Source of the DNA: CAKZQX01 sp034435975
GTDB taxonomy: Bacteria > Chloroflexota > Chloroflexia > Chloroflexales > Chloroflexaceae
Direction: 5' to 3'
Assembly: GCA_034435975.1 (NCBI GenBank)
Contig: DAOTWD010000018.1
Span: 4,022 to 68,021, forward strand
Length of the DNA stretch: 64,000 nt
Shown: in pieces, positions 45,527-54,966 of the stretch
How the letters are laid out: every line of letters begins with the position of its first letter
Position numbering within the stretch: position 1 is the first letter of the stretch
Notes under the pieces: model-generated
What the model was told of the DNA's origin: nothing
The model's database searches: none
Seen by the model: the letters and a program-made list of their open reading frames with translations, nothing else
Made by a program: the position numbers and the translations under genes

Positions 45527-46249
45527 GTGTACTATTTCATTGAGCCAATGCTTGAGAGTGATATTGCCGAAGTGCAGAAGATTGAACGTTGTAGCTTTAG
45601 TACCCTCTGGTCTGCAAATACTTACCGACGTGAATTGCGTAATCCGGCAAGCAGTCGGTATATTGTGGTACGTGCCAGTCATACTCTACCACCGCCGATA
45701 CCACGTGCCTCGGAAGCAGCCACACAACGGAGCACCTGGTTGGGGATGCTCTTCGCTAGTTTCTTCAGTACCAATGAAATCAATCCCGAATATCCAATTG
45801 TAGGCTACGGTGGCCTCTGGCTGACGGTAGACGATGCCCATATTACTACGATTGCGGTGACCCCATCCTATCGTGGTCAGGGTCTGGGCGAGTTGTTATT
45901 GAATGGATTGATTGATCATGCCCAGGATTTACATGCCGCGCTCCTGACCCTGGAGGTACGGGTGTCCAATGTAGTAGCCCAGAATCTGTATCTCAAATAT
46001 GGCTTTCATATCGCTGGCAGGCGCCCACGGTACTATACCGATAATGCTGAGGATGCCTTGATTATGTCTACTGATGCGCTTCACTCCCGCGAATACCAGT
46101 CCCGGTTAAGCACGTTACGGCGCCAGTTGTTTGCGCGCTTGCGTACCCAGGCAGAGATCACCAGTGCCCTGCCTGGTCAGGTGCAGCCCATCGAACCGCC
46201 AGTAATATCGTCGCCAATAGAGGTGCCATGCAAGACTTCCGGTCTCTAA
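45527..46249 (+). CDS. rimI: RimI-type GNAT N-acetyltransferase, extended
   Basis: A 240-residue GNAT enzyme of the RimI branch, which acetylates the N-terminal alanine of ribosomal protein S18. Seen: FIEPMLESDIAEVQKIERCSF at the start, the acetyl-CoA loop VTPSYRGQGLGELLLNGLI, and EVRVSNVVAQNLYLKYGF ... GRRPRYYTDNAEDALIM. Usual RimI is about 150 residues; here there is a ~35-residue insert (about 52-87, PPPIPRASEAATQR onward) and a ~60-residue charged C-terminal tail. GTG start with AGAGGT six bases upstream. Its stop is 4 bases from that of the converging radical SAM gene. Confidence 0.88.
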   Translation: MYYFIEPMLESDIAEVQKIERCSFSTLWSANTYRRELRNPASSRYIVVRASHTLPPPIPRASEAATQRSTWLGMLFASFFSTNEINPEYPIVGYGGLWLTVDDAHITTIAVTPSYRGQGLGELLLNGLIDHAQDLHAALLTLEVRVSNVVAQNLYLKYGFHIAGRRPRYYTDNAEDALIMSTDALHSREYQSRLSTLRRQLFARLRTQAEITSALPGQVQPIEPPVISSPIEVPCKTSGL

Positions 46250-46253
46250 TGAG

Positions 46254-47369
46254 TCAGTGTGTCCGTTGTAAGATCGGTTGCAATGTTGAAGACAACGGGC
46301 TACGTTCCAGCAGCTCGGTTTGAATGTCTCCTGCATAGACCTGATCGGCCAGCTGGCGATGCATCGCAGCCATTTTCATACGGCCATGCGCCATATCCCG
46401 AAACGCCATATGCTTGAGCAGTAAAGCGGCCTCGTTGCAAGGGGTGAGCCGGTTGGCAAACAGGCGATGGGGCGCACGGGCTTCAATATTCATGCCATCC
46501 CAACGCGTCAGCAGTTCTGCATCACGCTCGGCACGGTAGCGTATGCTCGGTAGGGATTCACTACCATAAATGTCACGATGATAACTGGGGAGATAGGTTG
46601 CAATCCGCCCCAGTGATTCGTTGATCCGCATTCGATGCCGCTCATCGGGAATGTTGAGATAATCCCAGATAGCAAAATCGACCCCGATCTCTGCACAGGC
46701 GCGCAACAAAGCGCGGGTGGCTGTGTTTGTGTCGTTCACATACGGTATGATCGGTACCATGGCCACGCCTACCGGGATACCGGCACGCTTGAGTGTCGCC
46801 AGCATTTCCAGGCGCAGATGAGTTGGGGGTGCCTTCGCTTCCAGGCGTTCCGCTATCTGCCGATCCATCGTTACCAGCGTGGTCATAACGATCGCTAGGC
46901 TGCGTTCATTCATACGCTGCAGCAAAGGGATGTCGTCTACAATGCCTAGACCTTTAGTCAGGATCAGGCAGGGTTGTTCCGCATCAGCGAGAACGTGCAG
47001 AACCTGACGGGTAATGCGATAGGTTTGCTCAGCCGGTTGGTAGGGATCACTGAGCGCGGTAATGGCGATCAGGTCGCCCCGATTCACTCTTGTAAGTTCT
47101 TCGGCCAGCAGTTGGGGTAAATTGAGCGGTACATAGATCGTCTCATTCAGTGGACGCGGGTTATAGACCCAACCATCACAATAGGAGCAACCTATTTCAC
47201 ACCCAACGTAAATGCTCATTGTATAGGACGATAGAAAAAACTCGTTGATGGTTGGGCGACGAGGGCTGAGGATGGGCCCCGACAACAAATTCTCACGAAG
47301 ATAATAGGTCATAATCACATTCCAGTCCGCCAACACCGCGTTGTTGTACGTGAGCAATGATGCTTGCAT
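46254..47369 (-). CDS. SPL-type radical SAM protein
   Basis: A 371-residue radical SAM enzyme of the spore-photoproduct-lyase-like superfamily. The [4Fe-4S] cluster motif is C57-x3-C61-x2-C64 (VGCEIGCSYCDG). Further marks: ITALSDPYQPAEQTYRITRQ (the SDPYQP motif of this group), LILTKG and PVGVAMVPIIPYVND. I start at ATG 47369, one base after the stop of the upstream inositol-monophosphatase-like gene (TAG-T-ATG), so translation is probably coupled. It is not a true DNA photoproduct lyase by any visible mark; its substrate is unknown. Confidence 0.88.
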   Translation of the reverse strand: MQASLLTYNNAVLADWNVIMTYYLRENLLSGPILSPRRPTINEFFLSSYTMSIYVGCEIGCSYCDGWVYNPRPLNETIYVPLNLPQLLAEELTRVNRGDLIAITALSDPYQPAEQTYRITRQVLHVLADAEQPCLILTKGLGIVDDIPLLQRMNERSLAIVMTTLVTMDRQIAERLEAKAPPTHLRLEMLATLKRAGIPVGVAMVPIIPYVNDTNTATRALLRACAEIGVDFAIWDYLNIPDERHRMRINESLGRIATYLPSYHRDIYGSESLPSIRYRAERDAELLTRWDGMNIEARAPHRLFANRLTPCNEAALLLKHMAFRDMAHGRMKMAAMHRQLADQVYAGDIQTELLERSPLSSTLQPILQRTH

Positions 47370-47370
47370 A

Positions 47371-48147
47371 CTAGTACTGCGACGGTGCAGGTGCAATCAC
47401 CTTCAACATATCGGTGTGGAGCCGTCGATTGGACGCAACCAGATGTGGCACTTTGCCTGTCCACTCCTGACCGTGCCAATCACTTACCTGACCACCAGCT
47501 TCAGCAACCAGGAGTACGCCGGCGGCTGTGTCCCAGGGGTGTAACCCGGTCTCCCAATGACCATCGCTCCATCCTGCTGCAACGTAGCACAGATCAAGCG
47601 CAGCCGATCCACTGCGGCGCACACCCTGAATCTGCAAAATCATACGCGAAAATTCAGCGATGTTATTATCTGGTTGCGTCGCCCGATCATAAGGAAACCC
47701 GGTTGACAGCAGTGCTGCGCCTAATGTCGCCGTTGATGACACGTGCAGCCGTCGGCCATTACAGTACGCACCATGACCGCGTTGAGCGTAGAATAACTCA
47801 TTGCGGAGTGGGTCATAAACAACACCCAGGAACGGCTGATTGGCATACCACAGGCCCAGGGACACACAGAAGCAGGGATAGCCATGGGTATAATTGGTTG
47901 TGCCATCAAGCGGGTCAATCAACCAGGTGTAGTCACTGGTACCACTGGTTGTGTTCCCTTCTTCAGCAACAATGCTGTGATCTGGGTAGCGTGAACGGAT
48001 GGCCTGTACAAGCAGTGCTTCGCTGGCATGATCAACATCAGTCACGAGATCAATGGTTCCCTTCAATTCGATTTGATGCTCACGTTCCAGACCAGCACGT
48101 AGGAGCGCACCAGCCTGATACGCCAGTTCAATAGCAAAATCAAGCAT
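47371..48147 (-). CDS. inositol monophosphatase family protein
   Basis: A 258-residue Mg-dependent phosphatase of the IMPase/SuhB/CysQ/FBPase superfamily. Metal-site motifs: VAEEGN (Glu), WLIDPLDGTTNYTHGYP, and late AALDLCYVAAGWSDGHWETGLHPWDTAAG. Substrates in the family include myo-inositol-1-phosphate, fructose-1,6-bisphosphate and PAP, and the sequence does not decide between them. First of a two-gene operon with the radical SAM protein. Confidence 0.93.
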   Translation of the reverse strand: MLDFAIELAYQAGALLRAGLEREHQIELKGTIDLVTDVDHASEALLVQAIRSRYPDHSIVAEEGNTTSGTSDYTWLIDPLDGTTNYTHGYPCFCVSLGLWYANQPFLGVVYDPLRNELFYAQRGHGAYCNGRRLHVSSTATLGAALLSTGFPYDRATQPDNNIAEFSRMILQIQGVRRSGSAALDLCYVAAGWSDGHWETGLHPWDTAAGVLLVAEAGGQVSDWHGQEWTGKVPHLVASNRRLHTDMLKVIAPAPSQY

Positions 48148-48540
48148 CGCAGCCGTGAGTGCCTTTCATACCACCATGTATCGCCGTTCTTTATGATACC
48201 TTCACGCTTCTTTCTCGCTGCCCTCCGCCTCTTCCTTTGCTACTATCAGGTACCGCCGTTCTTTATTGTAACAGGTACGACCAGCTGCGTAAACTTTCTA
48301 TTTTGTCATACTGTAAGGCTTGCATCCATGGTGCTTTCCAGCTACAATCCGGTTTGCTCTGAGTCATAGATGCCCGTTCAGGTGGAGTGATCTGGAGAGG
48401 CATTGACCTTCCTGTCGTTTCCTTGTCGGCTCGTTGTCGTGGCAAGGCCGTCGTAACAGGCTGACCAGCGGATTGTGTGAGGGCCGTAAACCCCTGTTTC
48501 CCAGAATAGTGTTCAGTCATAGTCATACTCGCGTGATGAG
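48148..48540. other. divergent intergenic region
   Basis: About 390 bp between the divergent IMPase and GT2 genes. It contains the segment at 48376-48405 that shares TCTGGAGAGGCATTG and weaker flanking similarity with 20075-20105. No clear promoter was found. Confidence 0.45.
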
Positions 48541-49485
48541 ATGATAGGTGTCATCATTGTCTCCTATAACACCAGCGCATTGCTCGCTGCCTGTCTGGAA
48601 TCATTGGGTGCCTGCACGCTGCCCTTGCGTATTGTGGTGGTTGATAATGCCTCGCAGGATGAGAGTGTCCTGCTAACACAAACACGCTTTCCTACGGTTG
48701 AGGTGTGTGCTCTAGAAAGTAACCGCGGGTTTGCCGCTGCCACGAATATTGGATTCCGCCGACTCGCTGGCGCGAATGAAACCCCGGCGCTCTCTCGCAT
48801 CCCCTTCACGCTGGTACTCAACCCGGATACAGTGGTACATCCCGGCGCTGTGGAAACGCTGGTACGTTTTTTGCAGGCCCATCCGCGAGCAGGCCTGGTC
48901 AGTCCACGGCTGCTCAATCCAGATGGGACAGTGCAACGTGCAGCGTTTCGCTTTCCCACATTGGCGATGAGTCTCCTGGAAGTCTTTCCGCCCGGTGAAG
49001 TGCTACCCGGTCGGTTGTATAATTCCTGGTGGCATGGGCGCTATCCACAGGAAGGTCAGGGGACGGTTCCTTTGCAGATTGATCATCCATTAGGAGCGTG
49101 CATGCTGGTGCGCCAGGCAACGGTAGCAGAGGTGGGACTCCTCGATGAACACTACTTTATGTACAGCGAGGAAATAGCGTGGTGCTGGCGCATCAGGCAG
49201 GCAGGCTGGACCATCTGGCAAGTGCCACAGGCGCAGGTTGTGCATGTTGGAGGTGCCGCTACCCGCCAGTTTCGGCAGCACATGTTGATCGAACTGCATC
49301 GCAGTCGGGTTGCTTTCTTTCAACACCACTATCCAGCCCGGTTTTTGGCAGCCCATCGAGCGATTACGCGCGTTGGGATGATCTGGGCCAGTGGGCGTGC
49401 GTGGCGGGACTATGCGCGGGGTTGTATAACACGGGCTGAATTATGCACTCGTTTGTGGGCTTACGGTGAAATAATGCGACTGTGA
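48541..49485 (+). CDS. GT2-family glycosyltransferase
   Basis: A 314-residue GT-A fold glycosyltransferase of the rhamnosyltransferase-like group (WbbL type). Seen: IIVSYNTSALLAACLESL, VVDNASQDESV, LNPDTVVHPGAVETLVRFL (NPD as the DXD-type metal motif), and DEHYFMYSEEIAWCWRIRQAGW, where the ED/E pair includes the catalytic base. Soluble, without a membrane anchor. It probably adds a sugar to a surface polysaccharide. ATG start with GATGAG immediately upstream, a weak site. Confidence 0.92.
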   Translation: MIGVIIVSYNTSALLAACLESLGACTLPLRIVVVDNASQDESVLLTQTRFPTVEVCALESNRGFAAATNIGFRRLAGANETPALSRIPFTLVLNPDTVVHPGAVETLVRFLQAHPRAGLVSPRLLNPDGTVQRAAFRFPTLAMSLLEVFPPGEVLPGRLYNSWWHGRYPQEGQGTVPLQIDHPLGACMLVRQATVAEVGLLDEHYFMYSEEIAWCWRIRQAGWTIWQVPQAQVVHVGGAATRQFRQHMLIELHRSRVAFFQHHYPARFLAAHRAITRVGMIWASGRAWRDYARGCITRAELCTRLWAYGEIMRL

Positions 49486-50014
49486 TGATAAAATCATGTT
49501 TGCATGAACAGCGCGGCGGTGCTATATTAGAAATTGTCACGAACAAAAGTCTATACGATGGTAACGTATACAACTTCTACACGATGATACTTGTCTTGTG
49601 GCGGCTTTGTCGAAATGTGTACAGCGATGACGTAATCAGGCATATCTGCTCCAGATACGGAGAAAGGCCCGCTTCTTGAACTGCTTTCCTGTGCGCCAGT
49701 CTAAGTAACCGTGCTGCGAGGCGTACTGAAACAGTACATAATATCGTACACATAACTTCAGAGTCCTTGATGTGAAGATGAACGATTGATTCGGGTATGT
49801 CAGGTGGATTTTTCCGGTGCCAGGCACAATATGATACTTCTTTTCCTGTATTACCGTACAGAACTCAGTTGCGTATGCTGAGCTGGTTGATCACCCTTTT
49901 CGGTAGTATGCAGGTATTGATTGTATCTCCAACGCCAGCCCCGAAGTATTTCGCCATGCCCCATACCCTCACCTGCGCAACATTCTCTCTCAGAAGGAGC
50001 AGCACACACGAACG
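49486..50014. other. 530-bp intergenic region
   Basis: No supported gene. AGAAGGAG lies at about 49993-50000, but 15 bases or more from the next ATG. Base composition is more AT-rich than the flanking genes. No clear hairpin or promoter pair. Confidence 0.4.
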
Positions 50015-52366
50015 ATGATTTATGAACCTAAACGACCTGATGTAGCGGTCTTTATTGATTTCGAGAACGTGTATGTAAGTATCCGTGATAAGCTTGATGC
50101 CAATCCCAACTTCGAGACCATCATGGATCGGTGCAACGATCTCGGGCGTGTTGTTGTGGCCCGGGCCTATGCTGATTGGTACCGCTACCCACGTGTAACC
50201 AGTGCGCTCTATGCCAATGGCATTGAGCCAATGTACGTTCCAACCTATTATTACGATAAGGAAATGGGCCGCACAGGTCGGGCTATTAAGAATAGCGTGG
50301 ATATGAACCTGTGCATTGACGCGATGAAGACCTTGTATACCACGACCAACATTGAAAAGTTTGTCCTGGCAACGGGCGATCGCGATTTTATCCCGCTGGT
50401 AAACAGTATTCGGCAGCAGGGGAAAGAAGTGATCATCATTGGTATTGGTGGGGCTGCATCGGCGCATCTTGCCCAGAGTGCTGATGAGTTTATTTTTTAT
50501 GAGCAACTGGTAGGTAAGGCTCCATCCCGTGCAACCAATGGACGCCAGCGTTCACGTTCGGGCGAGGCCTCACGCGGAGCTGATGAGGAGGGCACGGGGG
50601 AAACTGCGAGACCGGCGGTTGCTGGCCTGACCTCCGAGCCAGATGTGTATGATGTGTTGGTAGAAGCTGTGCATCTCGTACGACAACGTGGGTATGTCTC
50701 GACCCTGGGATCGCTGAAGTTGGTGATGAAAGAGCTGATGGGTGGCGACTTTAAGGAGAGTCGCTATCGTGATCTGAATGGGCGGCCGTTTGCCAAGTTC
50801 AAGGATTTTGTGCTGGATGCGGAGCGTCGGAATAAAGTAATTATTTTCACCAGTGGGACGGTCAATGAAGTCTTCTTGCCGGGTGAAGATCCGCTCAAAC
50901 TCTCACAATTTGCATCTGATTTGAACGAAGAGCCGGTTGATGGCGGCTATGATCTCGCTCCCCTCAATAACGGGGCGGGCAATGGTCTGGCCGAAACAAC
51001 ATTGCCCGAAGTGCAGGAACCAGCCGAGCCCCCCCCTACCTCGACAACGAGCCGCCGCCGTCGCCGCCGTTCGCGTGGTCAGCGTAAGGCGGCAGAGGAG
51101 ACGCCGCCTATGCCAGAGCAGCCTGTTCTCGATGCAGCAGCGGAGACCAGTCTGCCAGAGGTGCCACCGGGTGAACAGCTGGATGAAGCACTGGAACAGC
51201 CAGATGATATGGCATCCATTCCAACGATAGATCGGTTCGAATATCCGGTCGCGCTCAGTGCAATCTTTGATGAGCAACCATCCGATCAAACCTTGTTTGA
51301 CATACTGACGGATATGGGCTTTACTTCCCTGTTGCCTTCTGAAGACAAGCCCAGATCGGAATCCGGTAGCAACGTTCCAGCCGGAGTGAACCTCTTTGAT
51401 GAACTGTTACCATCTGCCGAGACGCTCCCAGGATCCTGGGGCGGGCCAGAGGTTGAGTTACCCGTCAATCTTGACTTCTGGCAGACCGACGATGTGCAAT
51501 CTGACACAAAAGATCCAGCTGACCAGGATCTCGTTCTGCCTGAAGCAGATCCTGACAACATTGCGGCCGAAGTAGCGGCGTGGTTTGGCGAACTACAACG
51601 TCCTATGCCAATAGGTGATGCGGATATGACGGCAGAAGAACTGGATGCCTGGTTGGCAGCAGGTGATTCTAGAGCCGATGCAGCATCGGGTACCGTTGTA
51701 GCGGATAACCATCCCTCGGCACTGGTTGAAGCACATTTGCCGACTGCGTTGCGGTTTGATACTGATCAGCCGCTAACCACAGAAGATACCGAGGTGACAC
51801 TGGCGAGCATGCCGGAAGCCGCGCCTATGGACGAAGGTGCGCAACCCGCGTTGATGGACGCGACGACAGCAGATACGGAGGCAGCGCTGGCAGATGAGGC
51901 GATGATTTCCCCGACTGACCAGGTACCGATCACCGAAGAGGCAGTAGCGGCTGCTGCCAGTATGCCCGCAGCGACGCTGGGCGACACTGATGAAGCGTCA
52001 TCCGAGCCTGTGTTCGCCAGTGACGTAGACACCCGGTCTGACATAGCAGCAGAACAACTTGATGATGATCACGATACCGAAGTTGAAGCGATCGATCCAG
52101 TCATCTTCGATGATACCGAATGGCATATGTTCACTCATGCTATGGCTGGTTTTGCCAAACCTGTTTCGTTCGCCCAGATCTTTGATCTCTTACGCGAGCA
52201 ACGCAAACAACACAACCTGACACGTACAAACGAACAAATTCGCACGATGGTCAAGCAAGCGATTAATAACGGTCTGTTAGAGCGTGTTGGTCGTGGCAAG
52301 CGGGTCTATTACAAACTCAAGTTCGATCGTAGATCGGAAGAGCGTGAAAAAGTGTCTGAACAATGA
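50015..52366 (+). CDS. NYN (PIN-like) domain protein with LOTUS-type domain and long acidic region
   Basis: A 783-residue protein. The NYN/LabA-type nuclease domain (about 8-165) shows FIDFENVYVSI, the Asp of DMNLCIDAM, and LATGDRDFIPLVN, so its acidic metal site is complete. A winged-helix OST-HTH/LOTUS-like domain follows (about 210-300, VHLVRQRGYVSTLGSLKLVM). Then comes about 400 residues of low-complexity acidic, Ala/Pro-rich sequence with one basic Arg cluster (RRRRRRSRGQRK, about 345-358), and a final winged helix (about 705-775, GLLERVGRGKRVYYKLKF). Probably an RNA-processing nuclease with RNA-binding modules on a flexible tether. The ribosome-binding site is poorly spaced. Confidence 0.85.
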   Translation: MIYEPKRPDVAVFIDFENVYVSIRDKLDANPNFETIMDRCNDLGRVVVARAYADWYRYPRVTSALYANGIEPMYVPTYYYDKEMGRTGRAIKNSVDMNLCIDAMKTLYTTTNIEKFVLATGDRDFIPLVNSIRQQGKEVIIIGIGGAASAHLAQSADEFIFYEQLVGKAPSRATNGRQRSRSGEASRGADEEGTGETARPAVAGLTSEPDVYDVLVEAVHLVRQRGYVSTLGSLKLVMKELMGGDFKESRYRDLNGRPFAKFKDFVLDAERRNKVIIFTSGTVNEVFLPGEDPLKLSQFASDLNEEPVDGGYDLAPLNNGAGNGLAETTLPEVQEPAEPPPTSTTSRRRRRRSRGQRKAAEETPPMPEQPVLDAAAETSLPEVPPGEQLDEALEQPDDMASIPTIDRFEYPVALSAIFDEQPSDQTLFDILTDMGFTSLLPSEDKPRSESGSNVPAGVNLFDELLPSAETLPGSWGGPEVELPVNLDFWQTDDVQSDTKDPADQDLVLPEADPDNIAAEVAAWFGELQRPMPIGDADMTAEELDAWLAAGDSRADAASGTVVADNHPSALVEAHLPTALRFDTDQPLTTEDTEVTLASMPEAAPMDEGAQPALMDATTADTEAALADEAMISPTDQVPITEEAVAAAASMPAATLGDTDEASSEPVFASDVDTRSDIAAEQLDDDHDTEVEAIDPVIFDDTEWHMFTHAMAGFAKPVSFAQIFDLLREQRKQHNLTRTNEQIRTMVKQAINNGLLERVGRGKRVYYKLKFDRRSEEREKVSEQ

Positions 52367-52403
52367 CGGGTACTATCAGTACTGCCGATAGCATGTGAAC
52401 CTG

Positions 52404-53150
52404 ATGACAATTATCAAAATTTGCGGTCTCTCTACGCCGGAACATGCGCTCGCTGCCGCCACAGCGGGCGCAGACTGGTTAGGGCTGGTGTTTGCGCCCA
52501 GTCGTCGTCAGGTGACGGTTGACCAGGCGGCTGCGATTGTCGCGGCACTGCGGCAAGACGCGATCGGGCAGCGTGTGCGGGTGGTCGGGTTGTTTGTGCA
52601 TACCCAACCAGCACAGATTAATATGATTGCAGACTATTGCGGTCTGGATTATGTACAATTGAGTGGAGATGAAACGCCAGCAGAGGCGTTTGAGATTGCA
52701 CGTCCGGTACTGAAAGTCTTTCGCCCAGAGACGGATCCGATGGCCGTAGCGTGGCGGGCGCTGTTTCATGGTCAGCCGCAAACGAATATCCGATCAGCAG
52801 CAGTCTTGCCAGTACCCTGTTTTCCAGACATCAACCAGCGCTTCCTGGCGCTGGTTGATGCCCATGTGCCGGGGGTCTATGGTGGTACCGGTGTACAGGC
52901 CGATTGGGTGCAAGCGGCGGAACTGGCCCGTGACTGTACGTTGATGCTGGCAGGAGGCTTAACGCCAGAAAATGTAGCCGAGGCCATCCGCCAGGTGCGT
53001 CCGTGGGGGGTCGATGTTAGCAGCGGTGTCGAAACGAATGGGGTAAAGGATGTGACACGCATTGCCGCCTTTATTCGTGCCGTGCGTCGGGTCAATTTAC
53101 CGCTTATTGAGGATCGCTATCATGAGGGCACTCACAAAGATGTGGTATAG
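52404..53150 (+). CDS. trpF: phosphoribosylanthranilate isomerase
   Basis: A 248-residue (beta/alpha)8 enzyme of tryptophan synthesis that converts phosphoribosylanthranilate to CdRP. Seen: MTIIKICGLS with catalytic C7, GLVFAPSRRQV, the Asp-containing LVDAHVPGVYGGTG (D152, catalytic acid) and LAGGLTPENVAEAI, GVDVSSGVET at the phosphate site. It is about 40 residues longer than most TrpF because of an insert before the catalytic Asp (about 113-140). The ATG at 52404 fits the family; GTG 52395 is an alternative. trpB follows 560 bp downstream; trpA and trpC are not in the window. Confidence 0.95.
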   Translation: MTIIKICGLSTPEHALAAATAGADWLGLVFAPSRRQVTVDQAAAIVAALRQDAIGQRVRVVGLFVHTQPAQINMIADYCGLDYVQLSGDETPAEAFEIARPVLKVFRPETDPMAVAWRALFHGQPQTNIRSAAVLPVPCFPDINQRFLALVDAHVPGVYGGTGVQADWVQAAELARDCTLMLAGGLTPENVAEAIRQVRPWGVDVSSGVETNGVKDVTRIAAFIRAVRRVNLPLIEDRYHEGTHKDVV

Positions 53151-53193
53151 TATCATATTATTTTATGAATGACATTGGTAAAGGAGGTTTGCG

Positions 53194-53547
53194 GTGAAAG
53201 GTTTCCTCAAGTTTCTGGTGCTTGCAACCGTAGTTGGCGTGGCCGTCTTTTTTGTCCTGCGTCGCTTTCGTCAGGATAGTGTGTTTGACCTGCCCCCCGT
53301 GAGTGGGAGCGCGGGTAGCAATAGCAATCCTAACAGTGGACAGCGACGTAGTATCAGTCCAGAATTGCTCGAAATATTGGCCGACCCGGCAGACAAGGGG
53401 CCAGTGGAACTGCTACGCGATGCGGAAGGCAAGGAGTGGTTGGTCAATCGGCGTAATGGGTATCGCTATCCGGTTGAGGATGGTATTCCCATTATGTTAA
53501 TTGAAGAGGGTGAGAAGTATAAGGACGAAAGCTTGATCACGGGTTGA
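53194..53547 (+). CDS. membrane-anchored Trm112-like protein without zinc cysteines
   Basis: A 117-residue protein. An N-terminal helix (about 3-23) is followed by a Ser/Asn/Gly-rich linker and a C-terminal Trm112/UPF0434-type domain (LLEILADPADKGPVELL ... LVNRRNGYRYPVEDGIPIML). Normal members read ILACPVCKGPL; here both Cys are Asp, so the zinc knuckle is lost. GTG start with AAAGGAGG at good spacing. Lying between trpF and trpB, it is likely part of their transcript but has no known link to tryptophan synthesis. Confidence 0.82.
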   Translation: MKGFLKFLVLATVVGVAVFFVLRRFRQDSVFDLPPVSGSAGSNSNPNSGQRRSISPELLEILADPADKGPVELLRDAEGKEWLVNRRNGYRYPVEDGIPIMLIEEGEKYKDESLITG

Positions 53548-53707
53548 TCCCTGGTGCCAATGCGTGTTGTGTGCCTACCGTAGCAGCGGTAGCCTGTTGA
53601 GCCGACGCAGGTCGGCTTCACTGGTCATAGCACGCCATTTCAGTCGTCGGGCAGCTACAAACAGACAGAAAACGCTATTATCAAACACGAGGCAGAACTG
53701 AATCTTG

Positions 53708-54904
53708 ATGACACAACCCAAAGAACAACCCGTTGCAGGTCGCTTCGGGCCATATGGTGGGTGCTATGTGCCCGAAACGTTGATGCCAGCCATAACGGCA
53801 CTTAATGCTGCCTATACTGCCGTGCGGCACGATCCGAGCTTCTGGGAAGAACTGGCGCATTTACAGCATACCTACACCGGCCGTCCTACACCGCTCAGCT
53901 TTGCCGCACGTCTGACGGCGCATTGTGGAGGCGCACGCATCTATCTGAAGCGCGAAGATCTGGCGCATACCGGGGCACATAAGATAAACAATGCGCTTGG
54001 TCAGGGGTTGCTGGCTCGACGTATGGGTAAACGGCGGGTGATTGCAGAGACCGGGGCGGGACAGCATGGTGTGGCGACAGCAACCGTGTGTGCGCTCCTG
54101 GGATTGGAATGTGTAGTCTATATGGGCACCGAAGACATGGTTCGTCAGCGACCCAACGTCTTTCGGATGCGCCTGCTGGGGGCCGAGGTGCGTGGAGTCG
54201 ATGCAGGGAGTCGCACACTCAAAGATGCGATCAACGAGGCGATGCGCGATTGGGTGACGCACCCGGATAGTTATTACCTGCTCGGTTCAGCGCTTGGCCC
54301 GCATCCATATCCAACTATGGTGCGCGACTTCCAAAGCGTTATCGGGCGGGAAGCCTATCGGCAAATGCTTGAGGCCATCGGTACCCTGCCTGACGTGATT
54401 GTGGCCTGTGTGGGCGGTGGTTCCAACGCAATTGGCATCTTTCACGCCTTTCTTGAACACCCCGGTGTACAGTTGCGCGGTGTGGAAGCTGGTGGGCGTG
54501 GGGTGCAACTCGGTGAGCATGCGGCGCGGTTTCTGGGTGCGCTGCCAGGTGTGCTCCATGGAACCTATTCCTATGTGTTACAAGATGCCGATGGCCAAAT
54601 TGCGCTGACTCATAGTGTGTCCGCCGGTTTAGACTATGCCAGTATTGGCCCGGAGCATGCCTGGCTCCACGATAGTGGTCGAGCCTGTTACACGCTGGCA
54701 ACCGATGCCGAAGCCCTCGATGCGTTTCAAAAACTGGCCGAACTGGAGGGCATCTTGCCCGCGCTAGAAAGTGCGCACGCGATTGCCGAAGCATTGAAAC
54801 TGGCGCCAACGATGCGCTCGGATCAAACGATCCTCGTGAATCTCTCTGGCCGCGGTGACAAAGATATTTTTACGGTGGCTGAGGAGCTGGACGTGGCGCT
54901 CTGA
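53708..54904 (+). CDS. trpB: tryptophan synthase beta chain
   Basis: A 398-residue PLP enzyme that joins indole and serine. Seen: GRFGPYGGCYVPETLMPA, LKREDLAHTGAHKINNALGQ with the PLP lysine K92, AETGAGQHGVATATVCALLG, the phosphate-binding CVGGGSNAIG, and NLSGRGDKDIF near the end. This is the standard TrpB1 type that works with TrpA. ATG 53708 chosen over the TTG directly before it. TrpA is not adjacent, which is unusual for a TrpB1. Confidence 0.97.
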   Translation: MTQPKEQPVAGRFGPYGGCYVPETLMPAITALNAAYTAVRHDPSFWEELAHLQHTYTGRPTPLSFAARLTAHCGGARIYLKREDLAHTGAHKINNALGQGLLARRMGKRRVIAETGAGQHGVATATVCALLGLECVVYMGTEDMVRQRPNVFRMRLLGAEVRGVDAGSRTLKDAINEAMRDWVTHPDSYYLLGSALGPHPYPTMVRDFQSVIGREAYRQMLEAIGTLPDVIVACVGGGSNAIGIFHAFLEHPGVQLRGVEAGGRGVQLGEHAARFLGALPGVLHGTYSYVLQDADGQIALTHSVSAGLDYASIGPEHAWLHDSGRACYTLATDAEALDAFQKLAELEGILPALESAHAIAEALKLAPTMRSDQTILVNLSGRGDKDIFTVAEELDVAL

Positions 54905-54966
54905 AAACCAGAAACGAGGAACGCGCCACAAACCATCGTTATCGTTGTTTGTGGTGCAAGGTCTGT

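Noticed and set aside
47364..48134. Plus-strand open frame of 256 codons opposite the inositol monophosphatase gene
   Set aside because: Complete antisense of an enzyme with intact catalytic motifs; no start signal or domain.
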